From contig NAJO01000096.1 of NCBI GenBank assembly GCA_002077065.1, forward strand, positions 1 through 45,278: DNA of 45,278 nt. Direction: 5' to 3'. The notes under the pieces are model-generated. The model did not search any database, was not told where the DNA came from, and worked only from the letters and a program-made list of their open reading frames with translations. A program made the position numbers and the translations under genes. Numbering within the stretch: position 1 is the stretch's first letter; every line of letters starts with the position of its first letter. Shown here piece after piece: positions 1-11,446 of this stretch. Source of the DNA: Cryoendolithus antarcticus (taxonomy: Eukaryota; Ascomycota; Dothideomycetes; Cladosporiales; Cladosporiaceae).

Positions 1-356
1 TAGTGCTATCAGCACGATCCAGCAAGGCCGACCGCAAATCGCCCATGACTCACACCGGAAGAGGTCGAGGTAGCTTGCAGGACTGGCAGAGGTATCACAT
101 TCTGCGCCGTTGCTTGTGATCTGGAAGGAGCACGTTTCCGGCGAGAAGGCCGGTTGTATGTGCACTCGACGCCAAAGTCGTAGCAGTTCTGGCATTGCTG
201 CTGCGCGTTCTCGTTGCTCGGTCGACATCTAATGCTCCGGCGGTGGCACAGGTCGCATGCCTGTGAGATGCGCTGCAATTTCTTCGGTCTCTCTGGGACT
301 CCAGATGGCGCGGGCATAGCGTTGGGTTGCGAGCTGCTCGACATGGATGGAAGCAT
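1..356 (-). CDS. Zn2Cys6 transcription factor, N-terminal part (runs off left edge)
   Basis: The start of a fungal binuclear zinc-cluster regulator. The first exon (356 to 54) encodes a serine-rich leader and then the zinc cluster: CDLC, a basic RRSIRC stretch, CQNC and a final C before TYNRPSRRKR. This gives CX2C-X6-C-X10-CX2C-X6-C, followed by the basic linker usual after this DNA-binding module. The frame closes at 9-11, but a GTGAGT donor sits at 53 in correct phase. A GCTGAT branch-like site and an AG acceptor at 7-6 would make a 48-nt intron, so the gene most likely continues beyond position 1. The start could be at 356 or the second Met at 344. The regulatory domain is outside the window and targets cannot be guessed. 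Confidence 0.85.
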
Positions 357-1595
357 GCTTGGTTTTCATGCAGCACTCAGGAAACACAAAGGCAATACGA
401 GTGGCACACTGCTTAGTTCCGCTGTGTGATAGTGATGCAAAACGCGTCGTGTCCTTAAGATGGCGTCAAATCGGATCATAGATTTACCTCCTTCACGTCG
501 TGCGGTACTTGCTTTGCGGCAATCGGCGTCCTACAATTGTCGATAGCGCGAAGAGCGTTGTCGGGGACACGACAGCAGCAGGCGATATCATGGACTTTTG
601 GTGACGCTTTGATCCAGACAAGCGTCGAGAGGTGCTGGCATCACTCCACCTCTCGATGCTTCGCGCCTGAGGGTAACTCCCTTGGCAGCGAATTTGATGG
701 GAGGAGTTGACTCCGTTGTGGGTTTCTTCTACATCGTCCATACCGGGGGCGGGCTTATAGTCCGCATGGTGGTCTGCATTCGTTGCTTCTGCAACGCGAA
801 CTCGAGTGTTGATGTCGATATATGCAGTTGTCAGGGATGAAGCAGGGTCCAGGGACCCTGTTATTATGACTACTGACTGCCAGTGCTCGCTTCAAGAACA
901 ATATATCAGGCCATCACCTCCAATGATGCCGTATCGCAAGCTAGGCGAGGCCGTTGCCCATACAAGTTGCTTCCTGGCGCAGCAGAGCCGCACGAAGCAA
1001 GGCGACGAACTTCCAGACAACAGGCTCACCTTGCCGCGAACTGATAGCTCCGCGATCGCGATGCCCTCTGTCTCACTCCACCCTCGCTGTCGCACCCCGG
1101 AGTGTGACACCATGCCACCCGGACTAACACCCCGTGATCCACGAAATCTGGCTGAATGCGCTCAAGATCTAGGATGGTGTGTTTTTTTTGCTGAAGATGT
1201 GGCAAGGGGTGAAGATGTCACTGGTAGCGAGTAGACGCAGGAGAGGGTGAGGCTTTGTTGTGAAGTCGCCAAGAAGACTCACCAAACCATCGGAGTATGA
1301 CTCCGAACTACGAAATGGACATCAATGGAGCCGGCTGCCTGACTGCCTGACTGCCTACCCGTGCGCACGCCAGAAGGCTGCGCGCTGAGTGCGATTCAGC
1401 ACTGTAGCACGATCAAATCATGTGGCGCGCAGTCTGACTGCTAGTGGTACATCGGCTGTCACTCCTTCGCTTTACGCCTGACAGAGCTAGCTTCGATCAC
1501 ATGGTTCCCGGATCGCGAGCCAAAGCACAGTGATGGATTGTCTAGGTCGCTCGCAAGGCTGCATGATGGCCCCGGAACCCCTCGAGTGGTCTGGC
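357..1595. other. Intergenic, no supported gene
   Basis: This holds the 5' flank of the left-edge zinc-cluster gene. I found no frame with recognisable domains or convincing splice structure. Three head-to-tail copies of an 8-bp unit (ctgcctga, last copy ctgcctac) lie at 1335-1358. Confidence 0.5.
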
Positions 1596-1850
1596 AGAGC
1601 CCTGCGCCTTCCACTTAGCGTGCCGACATCATTCCGTGCTCTAGCAGATCATGGCGACATCCCTCGCACTACCCTTCAACATCGCGCACGCGGACGAAGG
1701 TCGCTTGATGACAAGGCGAGAAGCCAGCAGTACCTCGGCCCACCGGAAGAGAAAGCGCTTGTGAAGTTTTTAATACAGCAGGATGCTCTCGGGCGTCCCG
1801 TACGAATAAAGTATGTAGGCTCGATTGTCTTTGGAAAGTTCAGACGCCGC
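1596..1850 (+). pseudogene. pogo/Fot1-like transposase N-terminal fragment
   Basis: An open segment collinear with the N terminus of the full-length transposase at 11985-13685. Shared blocks include ALA(D/E)(H/Q)G, TL.HR.RGRRS, SQQYL, EEKA(L/V)VKFL and LG(R/Q)PVRIK. In pogo/Fot1 proteins this region is the psq-type helix-turn-helix plus the beginning of the CENP-B-type HTH, which bind the element's ends. Similarity is lost near 1850, and no DDE catalytic core follows within 1 kb. It is therefore a truncated relic of a related but distinct element, and at about half amino-acid identity it is not a recent copy of the 12-kb element. No terminal inverted repeats were found. Confidence 0.75.
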
Positions 1851-2694
1851 TGTCATGGCAATGCTTGGCTACCCGTTTCTCTCGGACCTGAACCTTCGAG
1901 TCTCTCGACCCGCTTGTTAGTAGACATCACTGGTCTCACGAACCTGGCAGGTCGATGCACTTCCCTGCAAATCATCTGTGATAAGTGTGGCATATAGCTT
2001 GGACTACACCTGCACTTGGGTTCCTGATCAGTTTGTCCTAATATGCGCCTTGGAAGGATCTCACGGCTTCTTCCCTGCACAGCAGTATCGCCGGTTGTAC
2101 TAGCCAACTCGCATGAACGATACGATCAGAAGCTCATCAGCCGTCCCACCTCCCAAGATAAGGAACCATGTTGAACGGGATCGACAAGCCTGACCCGGCA
2201 ATTGAAGTGGCGGAAGCAGCTCTGAGGAACGGCTTGGTGATGGGAGAAGAACATTAGTCTCCTTTCGGGTCATGATGTCCACTGATACCACTCCCAGATC
2301 GATCGGATGGAAGTGATTCTTCATGAGGTGTAAGATCTGACCTGGTGACCGGAACAAGCCTTGCACAACCCCATGGGTAACGCTGTGTAGCGACTTCTGT
2401 TCCGCAGAGCTTTCTCGGCCCCAGGACGTCCACCACAAGAGTTGTGAATCTCTCCTCGAAGGCAGAAGTTTCATGCCTGAGACCAACCGAACGAACGCTA
2501 TACCAACGAGCTTGCTTCGGCGCGAAACCAGTCCCTTGTCGAAGCCAGGCCATTGTCGAACCACGGAGGACGTGGTACAGCATCTAACCGAGATGTTGAA
2601 CTCTGCATGCTGACAGCAATAGGTCTAGCTGTTTTCGAGACTAACGAATCTAACAGCAAGTCCGCAGGGATTGGTGTTTGGGAGCAAGAGATCG
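1851..2694. other. Unassigned region
   Basis: Overlapping minus-strand frames of 109 and 154 codons are open between 2100 and 2583. Neither shows a domain, a signal peptide or a splice pattern that I can support. I see no gene here with confidence. Confidence 0.4.
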
Positions 2695-2746
2695 CATCAT
2701 CGCTACGCATCATCGTCACGCATCATCGCCACGTATCATCGCCACG
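2695..2746. repeat. 13-bp minisatellite, four copies
   Basis: Four head-to-tail 13-mers of consensus catcatcgccacg begin at 2695, 2708, 2721 and 2734, each with at most a base or two of variation. They lie between gene-poor DNA and the TATA-containing promoter near 2825. Confidence 0.85.
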
Positions 2747-2824
2747 CTTGGGTTTGCCTAATCGTCTAGACAGGCTCGGTTTGATCGGCGACATGACCTG
2801 ACATGTGAAGGAACAGTCACAGGG

Positions 2825-2830
2825 TATAAA
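2825..2830 (+). promoter_or_regulatory. TATA box upstream of small secreted-protein candidate
   Basis: A TATAAA hexamer lies 114 bp before the candidate start codon at 2944. Pyrimidine-rich stretches follow, as in many fungal core promoters. Confidence 0.4.
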
Positions 2831-2943
2831 GCATGCATCATGTCATCGAACATCAAGTCCTTTCCATCGCTCACCACTTTTCCACCCCATGTCATACTCC
2901 AAGCAAGCCAGGAACGGACGACTGTTCACATCACTACGAGAGG

Positions 2944-3222
2944 ATGCAGTATTATTGCCATCTCATTTGCGCCCTTGGACTCTTGAATTTCGCGGAAGCC
3001 CTGCCGCCAGGTGGGCTTCTAGGTACCACGTCCGTTCTAGCACTGGTAGAGACGATCTTACCTGTAGTGTCCCCGATTCTATGCGGCGTGTCCTCCATTC
3101 TGGTCGGCGGCACTTATCGCGTTGCGCGGCGCAGGCATCGGCGGCAGAGAGTAAGTCGTCATCTGTACAGATCGTTGCTCGTTGACGTGCCGTTCGCACC
3201 GGCTCTGCTGCCCACGCCGTGA
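2944..3222 (+). CDS. Possible small secreted protein
   Basis: From the ATG at 2944 the frame starts with a short polar end, a hydrophobic core (HLICALGLLNFAEA) and a small-residue cleavage context before LPPGG. That is a plausible signal peptide. The mature part is hydrophobic and glycine-rich, with a single cysteine (ILCGVSS), and then turns strongly basic (RRRHRRQR). A GTAAGT donor at 3151 suggests the frame may be spliced there, so the end at 3222 is only the unspliced stop. A TATAAA lies 114 bp upstream. I recognise no family. A chance frame with a hydrophobic start is the main alternative. Confidence 0.35.
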   Translation: MQYYCHLICALGLLNFAEALPPGGLLGTTSVLALVETILPVVSPILCGVSSILVGGTYRVARRRHRRQRVSRHLYRSLLVDVPFAPALLPTP

Positions 3223-4285
3223 TCATGTACAATAGAGCGCACGGCCTAAGAATACGTAGAGGCGCCGGGATTGCCCTTGATATTTTGACGGACTGTAGCT
3301 GGGGAGGAGGTGAAGTGGCCTGAATCGTGGCACTGCAATCCCGTACTCATGAGTGTGCTGCATGGTATGCATACCAGGTACACGGCCAGGTAGCAGAGCA
3401 GCATGATGCTGAAGCCACAAACTGTAGGTGACTAGGAAGATAGATGTGGACATGTTCTAGGTTCCCCGTGTGCCAGGAATCGGTCCCCGGTCTCCCGGAT
3501 ACTGGAGTGCCCGATGCCGGTTTTCTGCCTGGAACTAAGTGGAACGGAAGCGGGCGATCCACAGGGACTAACAGCACTAAGGCAGGGACAAACCCAGTCT
3601 TCGGCCCAATCATAACGTACCAATTCCACTCACACATGCACATCCCGCAATCCCGTAGGGGCGACCATAGTGGAGCAGGACAGTCCTCCGTTGCAAACGC
3701 CCACTTCACACTTCGCGTATGTCATCCGATAGAACTGCAGACAAGAACGCTGGCGTATATTTGCATCATCCATGAAAGTGGGTCGCGTGCTGAACTCTAC
3801 CTTACCCCTTCGACACTTGGGTCCATCTGTACGACCTCTGCATACAGCGACTGAGTCGCCACCGAGTGCACATGTCTTGACTGCCAGAGGCAGTTTCCAA
3901 AAGGGCGCGGCACGCGACGGTCGGCGCACGTACTGAGTGGAGGTCGTATCGACAAGTAATCTGACATAGCACCCGACATCACTGGACATCCTGAGGACGA
4001 CGGCAGCGAGCTCCCAGACCCCAGGAGGACCACCAGGGAAGGCTCGTACAAATCGATACTAGTGCACATCCACGACCTTAAGGAATCTACAATGACCATG
4101 AGATGACCGATGATTTCAAGCTCTTTCAAAAGCATCAGAGGTATCAAATACTGGAGAATCGTCGGACTAGCACGAAGAGAAAAGCGGCCCAGACGTGCAC
4201 ATCGTTACGCGCTCAGCTGATCAGACCATTGAAGCTGGACGAGGTTCCAAGACCGGTGCTTCTCCCGTGCGAACTAACCGCCCCA
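3223..4285. other. Intergenic, no supported gene
   Basis: About 1 kb with only overlapping short frames on both strands, and no domain or splice pattern that I can defend. The last 200 bp are the 5' flank of the zinc-cluster gene at 4286. An in-frame ATG at 4103 could extend that protein by 61 residues. Confidence 0.4.
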
Positions 4286-6551
4286 ATGGCCTCGCAAGAT
4301 TCTGCCGAGCCAAGTGAGAGCACCTCACATCGTCGAGAGCGAGCTGCGATGGCAGCGCAGGCTTGCCAGACCTGTCGCAACCGGTGGGTGCCCTGGTTGA
4401 AGTAACATGTGTACCGAACGGCCAACGCTGACGACATCATCACAGTAAGAGCAAGTGCGACGAACAAAGACCGAAATGCAAGTCCACCTGCGGTCCGAAC
4501 CTTGAAAGATCTAGCATGAGCTGACAAGCGTGTAGGCGGCTTATGCCGACGACTCAACGTCGAATGTTCGTATCGAGAGCCCTTGCCAATGAAGTACGTG
4601 CAAACAATCGCCTGACGTAGAGACGCTTCAATCGCCCTTAGTAACAGGTGTTGACTATGGCCGCCAGGAAAGACAAGACGATGGTGCACATACTTGACAC
4701 GCTTACACGCCTTGAGAACAAATTTGACAATATGAGAATCGCCAATGCTACCGATAGCTCATCGTCTTCTGACTTCGTTACGGGAACACGTTACTCGCCT
4801 TCGCAGTCATCTGGGAAGCGGAACGAGCGGGAGACTGCCAGTGGGCATGATATTCCGACTGCGGTTCGAAGATCATACCAGCACTTGACTGTACCGCACA
4901 AGGTCATACTCTGGCCGAGTATATATCTTTATCTCGTCAACTCGGGCATGCAAGCCGCGACAGACTTGCAACATATCCTGCAAGAAGGCACCTCCTGGCT
5001 CGTCAAGCGGGAGATGACCAAGCACCCAGATCCTCTCGCTGCAGACTGCAGGCTTCTAAGCTACAGGATCGGTGCAGCAGACGAAGGCTACTCCACTAGA
5101 ACAGCGTTTCCGTCTCTGACGATACAGCTCATCCACGAGTATACGGATGCATACTTTAACACCTTCAATGTCCTCTACCCTATCCTAAATCACGATGCAT
5201 TCCTTGATGATACTGTCTCCAGGCTCATGCGAGATGGCTACGCTGACGGCGATCCTGGGGCTGTGCTGGCGCTTATGGTCTTTGCGCTCGGCCAATGTGC
5301 GAAGGAAGGCGTTTTTGGCGATCCCACCGTCATCGTCAATGGCGTACCGAGTGGCTACCGAGGCGGCACTATAGAGCGGCCACCCGGAATCGAAATCTTC
5401 AACGAAGCGAGGCGACGTCTAGGCTTCGTAGTGACGCTCTGCTCACTTGAGAATGTACAGATCCTACTGCTGCAGGCTACATACCTCGAGGCCACTGGTC
5501 GGCACCTGGACTTCTGGCGTAGCACCGTCGCGGCGTCCATGGCGTGCCAGGTGCTAGTGCGATGTCATCCATTGGACTGGGCGACGCAGGAAGGCGACAT
5601 GATCAAGCGCGCCTACTGGGCTTGTGTACTGAGCGAGGATCTTTATCATCTCGATCTAGACCTGCCACAGACGGGTATTCACACGCTGGAGGACGAAGTC
5701 CCGCTGCCTTACTTTCAGGAAGCACAGGACCAGCTCTCGGGTGAGAGAGGCGTAGACGAGCGCTCCTACTTCCAATATCACTTCCTCGCCATGATCGCGC
5801 TGCGCCGCCTCATCGGCCGCATCCACAATGTAATCCACGAGTGTAAATCTCACCTCCGCTAGCGAAGTATCACAGAACAAGATCCTAACAACACCTAGCA
5901 TCATCAACCCACCCCGAATCCTCCGACGACTACGGCGGTCCCCCCGTCCCCGTAATAACCGAAATGGCCCGCCAGCTCGATGCCTGGCGCTCCCTCCTCC
6001 CCCGCCCCCTCCAATGGCACGACTACAACATGCTCGACTTCCCCATCTCAAACCCGCAAGCCCGTCGCCCAAGCGAACCCCTCTTCTCTCCACACCAAGG
6101 CTCCGTGCCCATAAACCACAAGTTCAACCTTGACATCGTCACTGCCCAGCTGCGGACGCGGTTCTATTATGCGCGTTTCATGATGTTCCGGCCTTTCGTG
6201 TACAAAGCACTGCACTTCCCCGAGCTCATGACAGCCGAGGACGCGAATTACTGCGCGCTTGCCATCCAGAGTGCGTGTCTCTGGCCGGTTTCGATGGCGC
6301 CGCCCAAGAACAAAAAGCGTCTAGTCCCGCATCACTTCACGTGGACGCAGAATTTCATGGGTATACTGTTAATCTTACGCATGACCAAGGAAGAGGGTGT
6401 GTTGAAGCAAATTTGTGAGGGGAGGGTGGACGAGGGGAGTATGGAGATGACGGTGCAGTTGATGTTGGAGTGGTTTCGGGATGTGAGGCAGGTTGATGGG
6501 ATTGCGGAGTGGAGTTGGAGGATTTTGGAGGGGTTGTTTGAGAGGAGGTGA
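4286..6551 (+). CDS. Zn2Cys6 / fungal_trans transcription factor, five exons
   Basis: My exon model is 4286-4383, 4446-4492, 4536-4597, 4648-5842 and 5899-6551, giving 2055 nt or 684 residues in continuous frame. Residues 27-70 form the zinc cluster (CQTC, NRKSKC, PKC, LCRR, ECSY). A short linker and a leucine-patterned helix (VHILDTLTRLENKFD) likely serve dimerisation. Exons 4 and 5 encode the all-helical fungal_trans regulatory domain (DAYFNTFNVLYPILN, ALMVFALGQ, YLEATGRHLDFWRS, YWACVLSEDLYHLDL). Introns use GTGGGT, GTCCGA, GTGCAA and GTAAAT donors. The spacing between cysteines four and five is irregular because KSTCGG is inserted, which may mean an alternative splice or a changed cluster. 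The targets are unknown. Confidence 0.85.
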
Positions 6552-6922
6552 GAAGTCTAACGGATGAAGAAGGCGAGATTCGTCAGTAGCAAAAGGGGAG
6601 AGGAGAGCGTGGCGCTTCGAACGGGATGTATAGATGGGACTGGGAGGTAATGAGGAGTCCGCTGCTGGAGGGTGCGAGACTGATCTACAGGGATGTCGGG
6701 TAAGTTACATATCTTTCACGAACCCCTCGCAAAGTATCGAGGGGCTTGTCAGGTTACGCAAGGCGGTGAAAAGAGGGGACCAGAGTCTCGTTGTTGTCAA
6801 TCCACATACTCGATATGAGCTGGGCCTTCCGATCTTGCACTATGGCGACGAGATGGATCATTAATTCGACAGGCAGAGTACTGCAACACCGATATGCCAA
6901 ATAGATAGCATGTTACAAGCCT
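6552..6922. other. Convergent intergenic region
   Basis: This is the 3' flank between the plus-strand regulator ending at 6551 and the minus-strand regulator. A 76-codon frame at 6634-6864 has no recognisable features. It probably holds both 3' UTRs. Confidence 0.4.
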
Positions 6923-7825
6923 TCAACGAGGAGGAGCCCTCTTCGAACGCTGACCAGTGGTAATGTGGCTCTCCTCAGCCAGTGGACCCATATGAGACTG
7001 CTGCGAGACCTGCTGGGATATCTCTATCTGGCCGCGTCGAAACTGCCCGGCCGGTACACTCATGCCGAGACTCTGCTGTTTACTAGCCGGTCCTGATATA
7101 GCATACATGGCGCGTGGTACCCTTAGTACTGCAGACTCTGGCATACCTGAGGCATTGCCGTCAAAGGCATGGTAGCCACCTGAGTGCTCTCTTGAGAAGA
7201 TGAGGAGTCCACATTGTGGCCAACGGACTGCGTGTAGCGCTGCGGGAGAGAGGCTGTGGCATCCGGGTATGCCTCGTCCTCCTCGCCGGATGCATCCTCC
7301 TCTGCGTTGTCGACGGGGTACTCCCACGGGAAGCTCCCCTGCTGAACCTCAGTGCCGTCTCGAGATTCGCGTCCGCCGACGAATATGCCATCATACTGCC
7401 CTCCTCGGAGTAGATGGAGGACTTCGACTGCGGCATTCGATGGCACCGTGCGTAAGGTACTGATCAACGATGCATGCGCTTCGAGTTCATGTTGGATCTT
7501 GGACTGGTTCTCGACAAGCGCTTGCTGTCGGGTCTGTCCGGCGGGTAGATCATACTCGCACGTCAACTTGGCCTTGCCACAGGACTTGCAGCTCGGCCGG
7601 CTTTCGTCGCACTAATGCATCGCTGTCAGCGTGTTGCAGGCAGTGAGGGTGAAGCAAGGTAAGTATCACTTTGATTTTCCGCCGGCGGCATTGCTGGCAG
7701 GCCTGCTTGCCTTGATGGCGTCTTTTCTTGTTCCACGCTGACTGGTCTTCGTCCAGAGCGTCTACAGTGCTAGACGCTTGGCCAACGATCCGTGTAGCGG
7801 AATCCACCGCACGGCTGTCACTCAT
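6923..7825 (-). CDS. Short Zn2Cys6 transcription factor
   Basis: Exon 1 (7825-7670) ends in CQQCRRRKIK. A 58-nt intron (7669-7612) has a CGCTGAC branch and a TTAG acceptor. Exon 2 resumes CDESRPSCKSCGKAKLTC, giving a textbook CX2C-X6-C-X6-CX2C-X6-C zinc cluster. It is followed by a coiled-coil-like stretch (QTRQQALVENQSKIQHELEAH) and an acidic, serine-rich tail. The exon 2 frame stops at 7123. However, a GTATGC donor near 7160 with an AACAG acceptor 71 nt later keeps phase and would replace the last few codons by a glutamine/serine-rich tail ending at 6923. Either end gives a protein under 300 residues without a fungal_trans domain. It may be a local regulator or a truncated one. Confidence 0.75.
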
Positions 7826-8992
7826 CTCGCACCGGGATCGGCCAAGCTTTCAAAGGTAGCAGGCTGATTGTGTTGGCCGGCTTTGCGGCCTCAGAGATCG
7901 TAGCTTCAGTATGAAACGCACTAGACTTGCAGATATCCCTTTCGTTAGTCTGGCAATACGGTGTTCATCATACGATAGGCTTGTGGCTTTGCGTGGTGTC
8001 ATTGTCAATATTGGCGGCGAGTAGACCCTGTGTGAGAAACCTGCAACCACAGATACCCGAGCTGCTAGACGACTCGCGCCGTGACCAGATCAGCACGGCG
8101 TCAATTGCGGCGATGGTGGCTCCACATTCTTGCCACACGTGTGGAACTGCAGCAAAATGGGATCGGTGATGAAGCGACGTCCAACGGCCTGGATACCCGA
8201 TCCCGCCAGTACAGTGGTGCGGCGCATCGCTAGACATACAGTAGATGCGTGAAATGTGGGCTAGACGTGAGCATGTGTATCGACGGCGTGGCAGACGGCA
8301 AGGTCATCGGCGATGCGTAGCAGTTCATTTACATGAAGGATCAGGCCTTGAGATGGCCCCCTCGATTGATCGACGATCGCCACCGCGGAGACAGTCAATA
8401 TGGGCGCTAAAGAAGTATAGCAACCATGCACTGCCGATAGGATCTGCATGCAGTCTTGCAGACATCGACGATGCCATTAAAACTTGAGCACTCCAGAATT
8501 TGGACAAGTGCAGAACGCCATTCCTTATCCGACAGATCGCGATCAGCCTTCATGGACAGAGTTGCTGGCGAAGGGTGCAACACACAAATCTCGTGATCAG
8601 CATGCTTATATATAGGTCCGGGTTGGACGTGCTGCCGCCACTCGCGTTGCTCCATCTCCCTGAGTAAGCAGAGGGCTTGCAAAGCTTATTCAGCGAACGC
8701 CAGAAGATCCCACTTGGAACGCGCAGAGTCCGACCATCTTTGCCAAGACAGGTAAAGACTCCTGAGCAAGAACAGTCTCGTCCACAGCCGGTCACATTTA
8801 TCAAGACCATAGCAATTATTAGGGTCATCTTTGCTATTCGATGCAGTTGTAAACCCTCTGATCACGGATCAGTGCGCACGACTGACGACAGTAAAAGGCT
8901 TGTCACGCTTCCAGACTACTTGCGATAAGTCATAGGTGAGGTGCGACTTTGATGCGAGGGCAGTTGGGCCTCTCTAACGTCTTTATGTTGCC
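7826..8992. other. Divergent intergenic region
   Basis: About 1.2 kb between the minus-strand zinc-cluster gene and the plus-strand PD-(D/E)XK-like gene. It must hold both promoters. Short frames on both strands show no recognisable protein. Confidence 0.45.
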
Positions 8993-10459
8993 ATGGCAAC
9001 AGCATCACCCAAATTGAGCAACCCCCATACTGATCCGTCTCTACCCACTGCTCACCAACGTCGCCGTATTCGCACAAGCACAGATGTGTACGGCGTCCAT
9101 CTATGGATGGTGTCGCCAATTGCCCTCCCGCCGCTCTCGCCAACCTTCCGCGCATTGCAAAAGCGCAAACGGGTCGACTACGGAGCTGCCATGGATGCAA
9201 CCCCTAACAAGAACGCTCCTCAAACTGGCGAGCCCATCACGATGTTGCGCGAGCGCGATGGCAGTTACAACGATGCCACTCCTACTCGTGCAATACAGCG
9301 TACACCCTCGCTGCGCCCAAGCGACTCCACGAGCATTTCCTCCTCCGTCTCCAACACGTCTCTCGGCAAGCGGAAACGGCGCCCGACGAGCCCGATCAAG
9401 CAAGTGGCGGACATGCTGTCCTTTGGCGTTCCCATTCAAACTCGCGCGCTTGACGACCTTCCCTATAGTGAGGTCTCGATGGAGCTCGAGACCATGGTAC
9501 GCCAGGTGAAGCGCTTTGGCCTAGGGCGTGGCATCTTCAGCGGCGCCGATGCTATGGCATACAGCAGCCCGGCTGATATGGATATCTACGAAGCGACTAT
9601 CTCAATGGATGATGCACGCGGATTCCTTGGGACACTACCTGCGCGCACTAGCCTCGAGCGCATTTGCGAGTGGGCTAGAGACAGCGCGGGGACACCTCGG
9701 TGTGAGGCTGCTTGGAATGCTGCAGTCCACTATCCACTCCTGGATGCCAGCCTGCTTACATCCACCAATCCGAACGTGTGCCGGTGTGAATGCATGTGAG
9801 TTTTCCACTCAGCCTACTCGTTCCAGTAATATAGCTAACGTGTGGCATCTTCAAGCGCGTCCGCGTCGATCGACCTATAGCCCTGCTCCCTGTCACTGCA
9901 CACGATGGCGATATTGCCGGCTCTAAGAAGGCCGACTTTGCCATTGTGCTGCGACTCGCCGAGCACCGTCACCGCGCCCTTGCCCACTGTGGGATCAAAT
10001 CTCTAAACCAGACCACGTACGCGCCTCTACGTGCTGCTCCTATCGTCGTGAACATCGAGACGAAATTGGAAGGGCAGAACTGGGATGATGCGCAGCACCA
10101 GTGGACCATCTGGGTAGCAGCTCAGATTGCCCAGATCAACATATTACTGACCGAGGCTGGGCACGGACCCGACCAGGTGTCTCTGCTTCCCTTCCCACTC
10201 TTCATTACACAGGGCCCGGACTGGTTCTTCCTAGTTGCTGAAGCAGGCGACCCAATCGTGAGACCTCCGTCCCATAACCGACTGACTCGTCGCTGACCGT
10301 GTAGCGTAGGTGCTATGGTCCAAGGTACTCATCGGCTCTACGACGAGCCTGCTTGGCACTTATCAGGTCGTGGCTGCCCTACAATGGCTGATGCATTGGG
10401 CGCAGAATGTCTGCCTGGCCTGGTGGGAGAGGTGGATCTTGGAGATACTGGGTGTGTGA
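8993..10459 (+). CDS. PD-(D/E)XK nuclease-like domain protein, three exons
   Basis: The model is 8993-9775, 9856-10257 and 10310-10459, totalling 1335 nt or 444 residues. The N-terminal third is low-complexity and basic (GKRKRRPTSP). The core resembles the fungal PD-(D/E)XK nuclease-like family (I believe Pfam PDDEXK_12). It has an AWNAAVHYPLL helix, a KKADFAIVL strand carrying the acidic residue, and VNIETKLEG as the E-X-K strand. The C-terminal exon has the conserved LWSKVLIGSTTSLLGTYQ and tryptophan-rich tail. The intron-2 splice (GTGAGA donor, GTAG acceptor) is secure. For intron 1 the better-looking GTGAGT donor breaks the frame, so I used GTGTGC at 9776, or the gene may carry a frameshift. 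Catalytic activity is unproven in this family, which is often found near transposons, as here. Confidence 0.75.
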
Positions 10460-10904
10460 AGTCTAGCCGTCATCTCGCTACGATACGAATGGACCGCCCA
10501 TTCAGCCAAAGACATTGGCTTTGATCATGATGCGCGTCGACTTGCACACCGAACTTCCCACATGCCGTTGTTCCCCATTCGCAGAAACGCATGCGTATCG
10601 TACTCTGCGAGGTTGTCGGATGCCGTGCATAGCAACAGCATCGCCTCCGGTACGCGATGCTCGCCCATCCGGATCATGAACACCGCGATTCCGTGTCTTT
10701 TCCATGAATCGCATTCCACGAGGAAGGGTGGAAGCTATGAGGCCGCCAACGCAGTCTGCGAGCTGTACGATGTAATTTGACGACTTCAACACAGCCAACA
10801 GCGAGCGGAAACAGGCTTCAGAGTCTGCCAGAATGCGAACATGACGAATGAATATAATGCTACGCGTAATTCTCGCACCCACTCAACCATGCCTGCATCC
10901 TCTG
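10460..10904. other. Intergenic, no supported gene
   Basis: This lies between the nuclease-like gene and the pogo remnant. A 126-codon minus-strand frame at 10502-10882 has no recognisable domain and I do not call it. Confidence 0.4.
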
Positions 10905-11446
10905 CTACCACATTCGTGCTACTGGTGCACTAGACGATCCCGACGCACTTCCCGCTCCTCTTACCTGTATCTGGCTAATCTGTGTCATGTCTGCCTCTGG
11001 CTCCGCCACGTCTTCCTTTCCGTTATCCTTGCTTTTCCGACCACGCTTTACCTTGCCTGCAGCGGTCTCCTCTACTGTCAGACCTGCCTTCAACGTCTGC
11101 CTTGCCTTCTTGGCCTCTTTCTCCGCTTCTTTCGCAGCACGCTCTACTCGTGCCTTCTCGAGGTCCTCGAAGGTCATCACCCTCGCCGTACCAACTATGG
11201 TTGACTTGGTTGCGCGGCGAGCTTTCGCTTCGTTGTTTATCGTAGCAAGAAATCTAACCTGTTCTTCGAGGAGGGCGCGTTCAGCGAAGGAAAGTCGCGT
11301 GGCGTTAGTGAGCTTCTGTAAGTGCTCTGCAAGCGGCTCTTACTCGCCTGATCAAGCATACGAGCATCAGCTTCTATCAGACTATGCAGCGACGTATACG
11401 TCCCTCCCGACGCGCCGAAAAGTCCCCCGCACCGAACTAAGATCAC
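10905..11446 (-). pseudogene. pogo/Fot1-like transposase C-terminal remnant
   Basis: Two minus-strand frames, offset by a frameshift near 11200-11240, match the last 160 residues of the intact transposase at 11985-13685. The correspondences are SLHSLIEADARMLDQASKSR with SLHDLIKQDAHALDTASQQR, a shared QNRF/KNRL..F region, (M/V)M(T/S)FEDLE(K/E)AR, a basic RGRK(S/R) patch and a final PVA(R/H)M(W/Y). The catalytic core is absent. Divergence from the intact copy is high, so it derives from another family member. Its 5' side joins the 390-bp repeat at 11405-11791. That could reflect nested insertion or a chimeric element. Confidence 0.8.

Noticed and set aside
2100..2583. Overlapping minus-strand frames of 109 and 154 codons
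   Set aside because: They overlap in different frames, neither resembles a known family and neither has promoter or intron signals.
10502..10882. 126-codon minus-strand frame
   Set aside because: No domain or splice support; likely chance.
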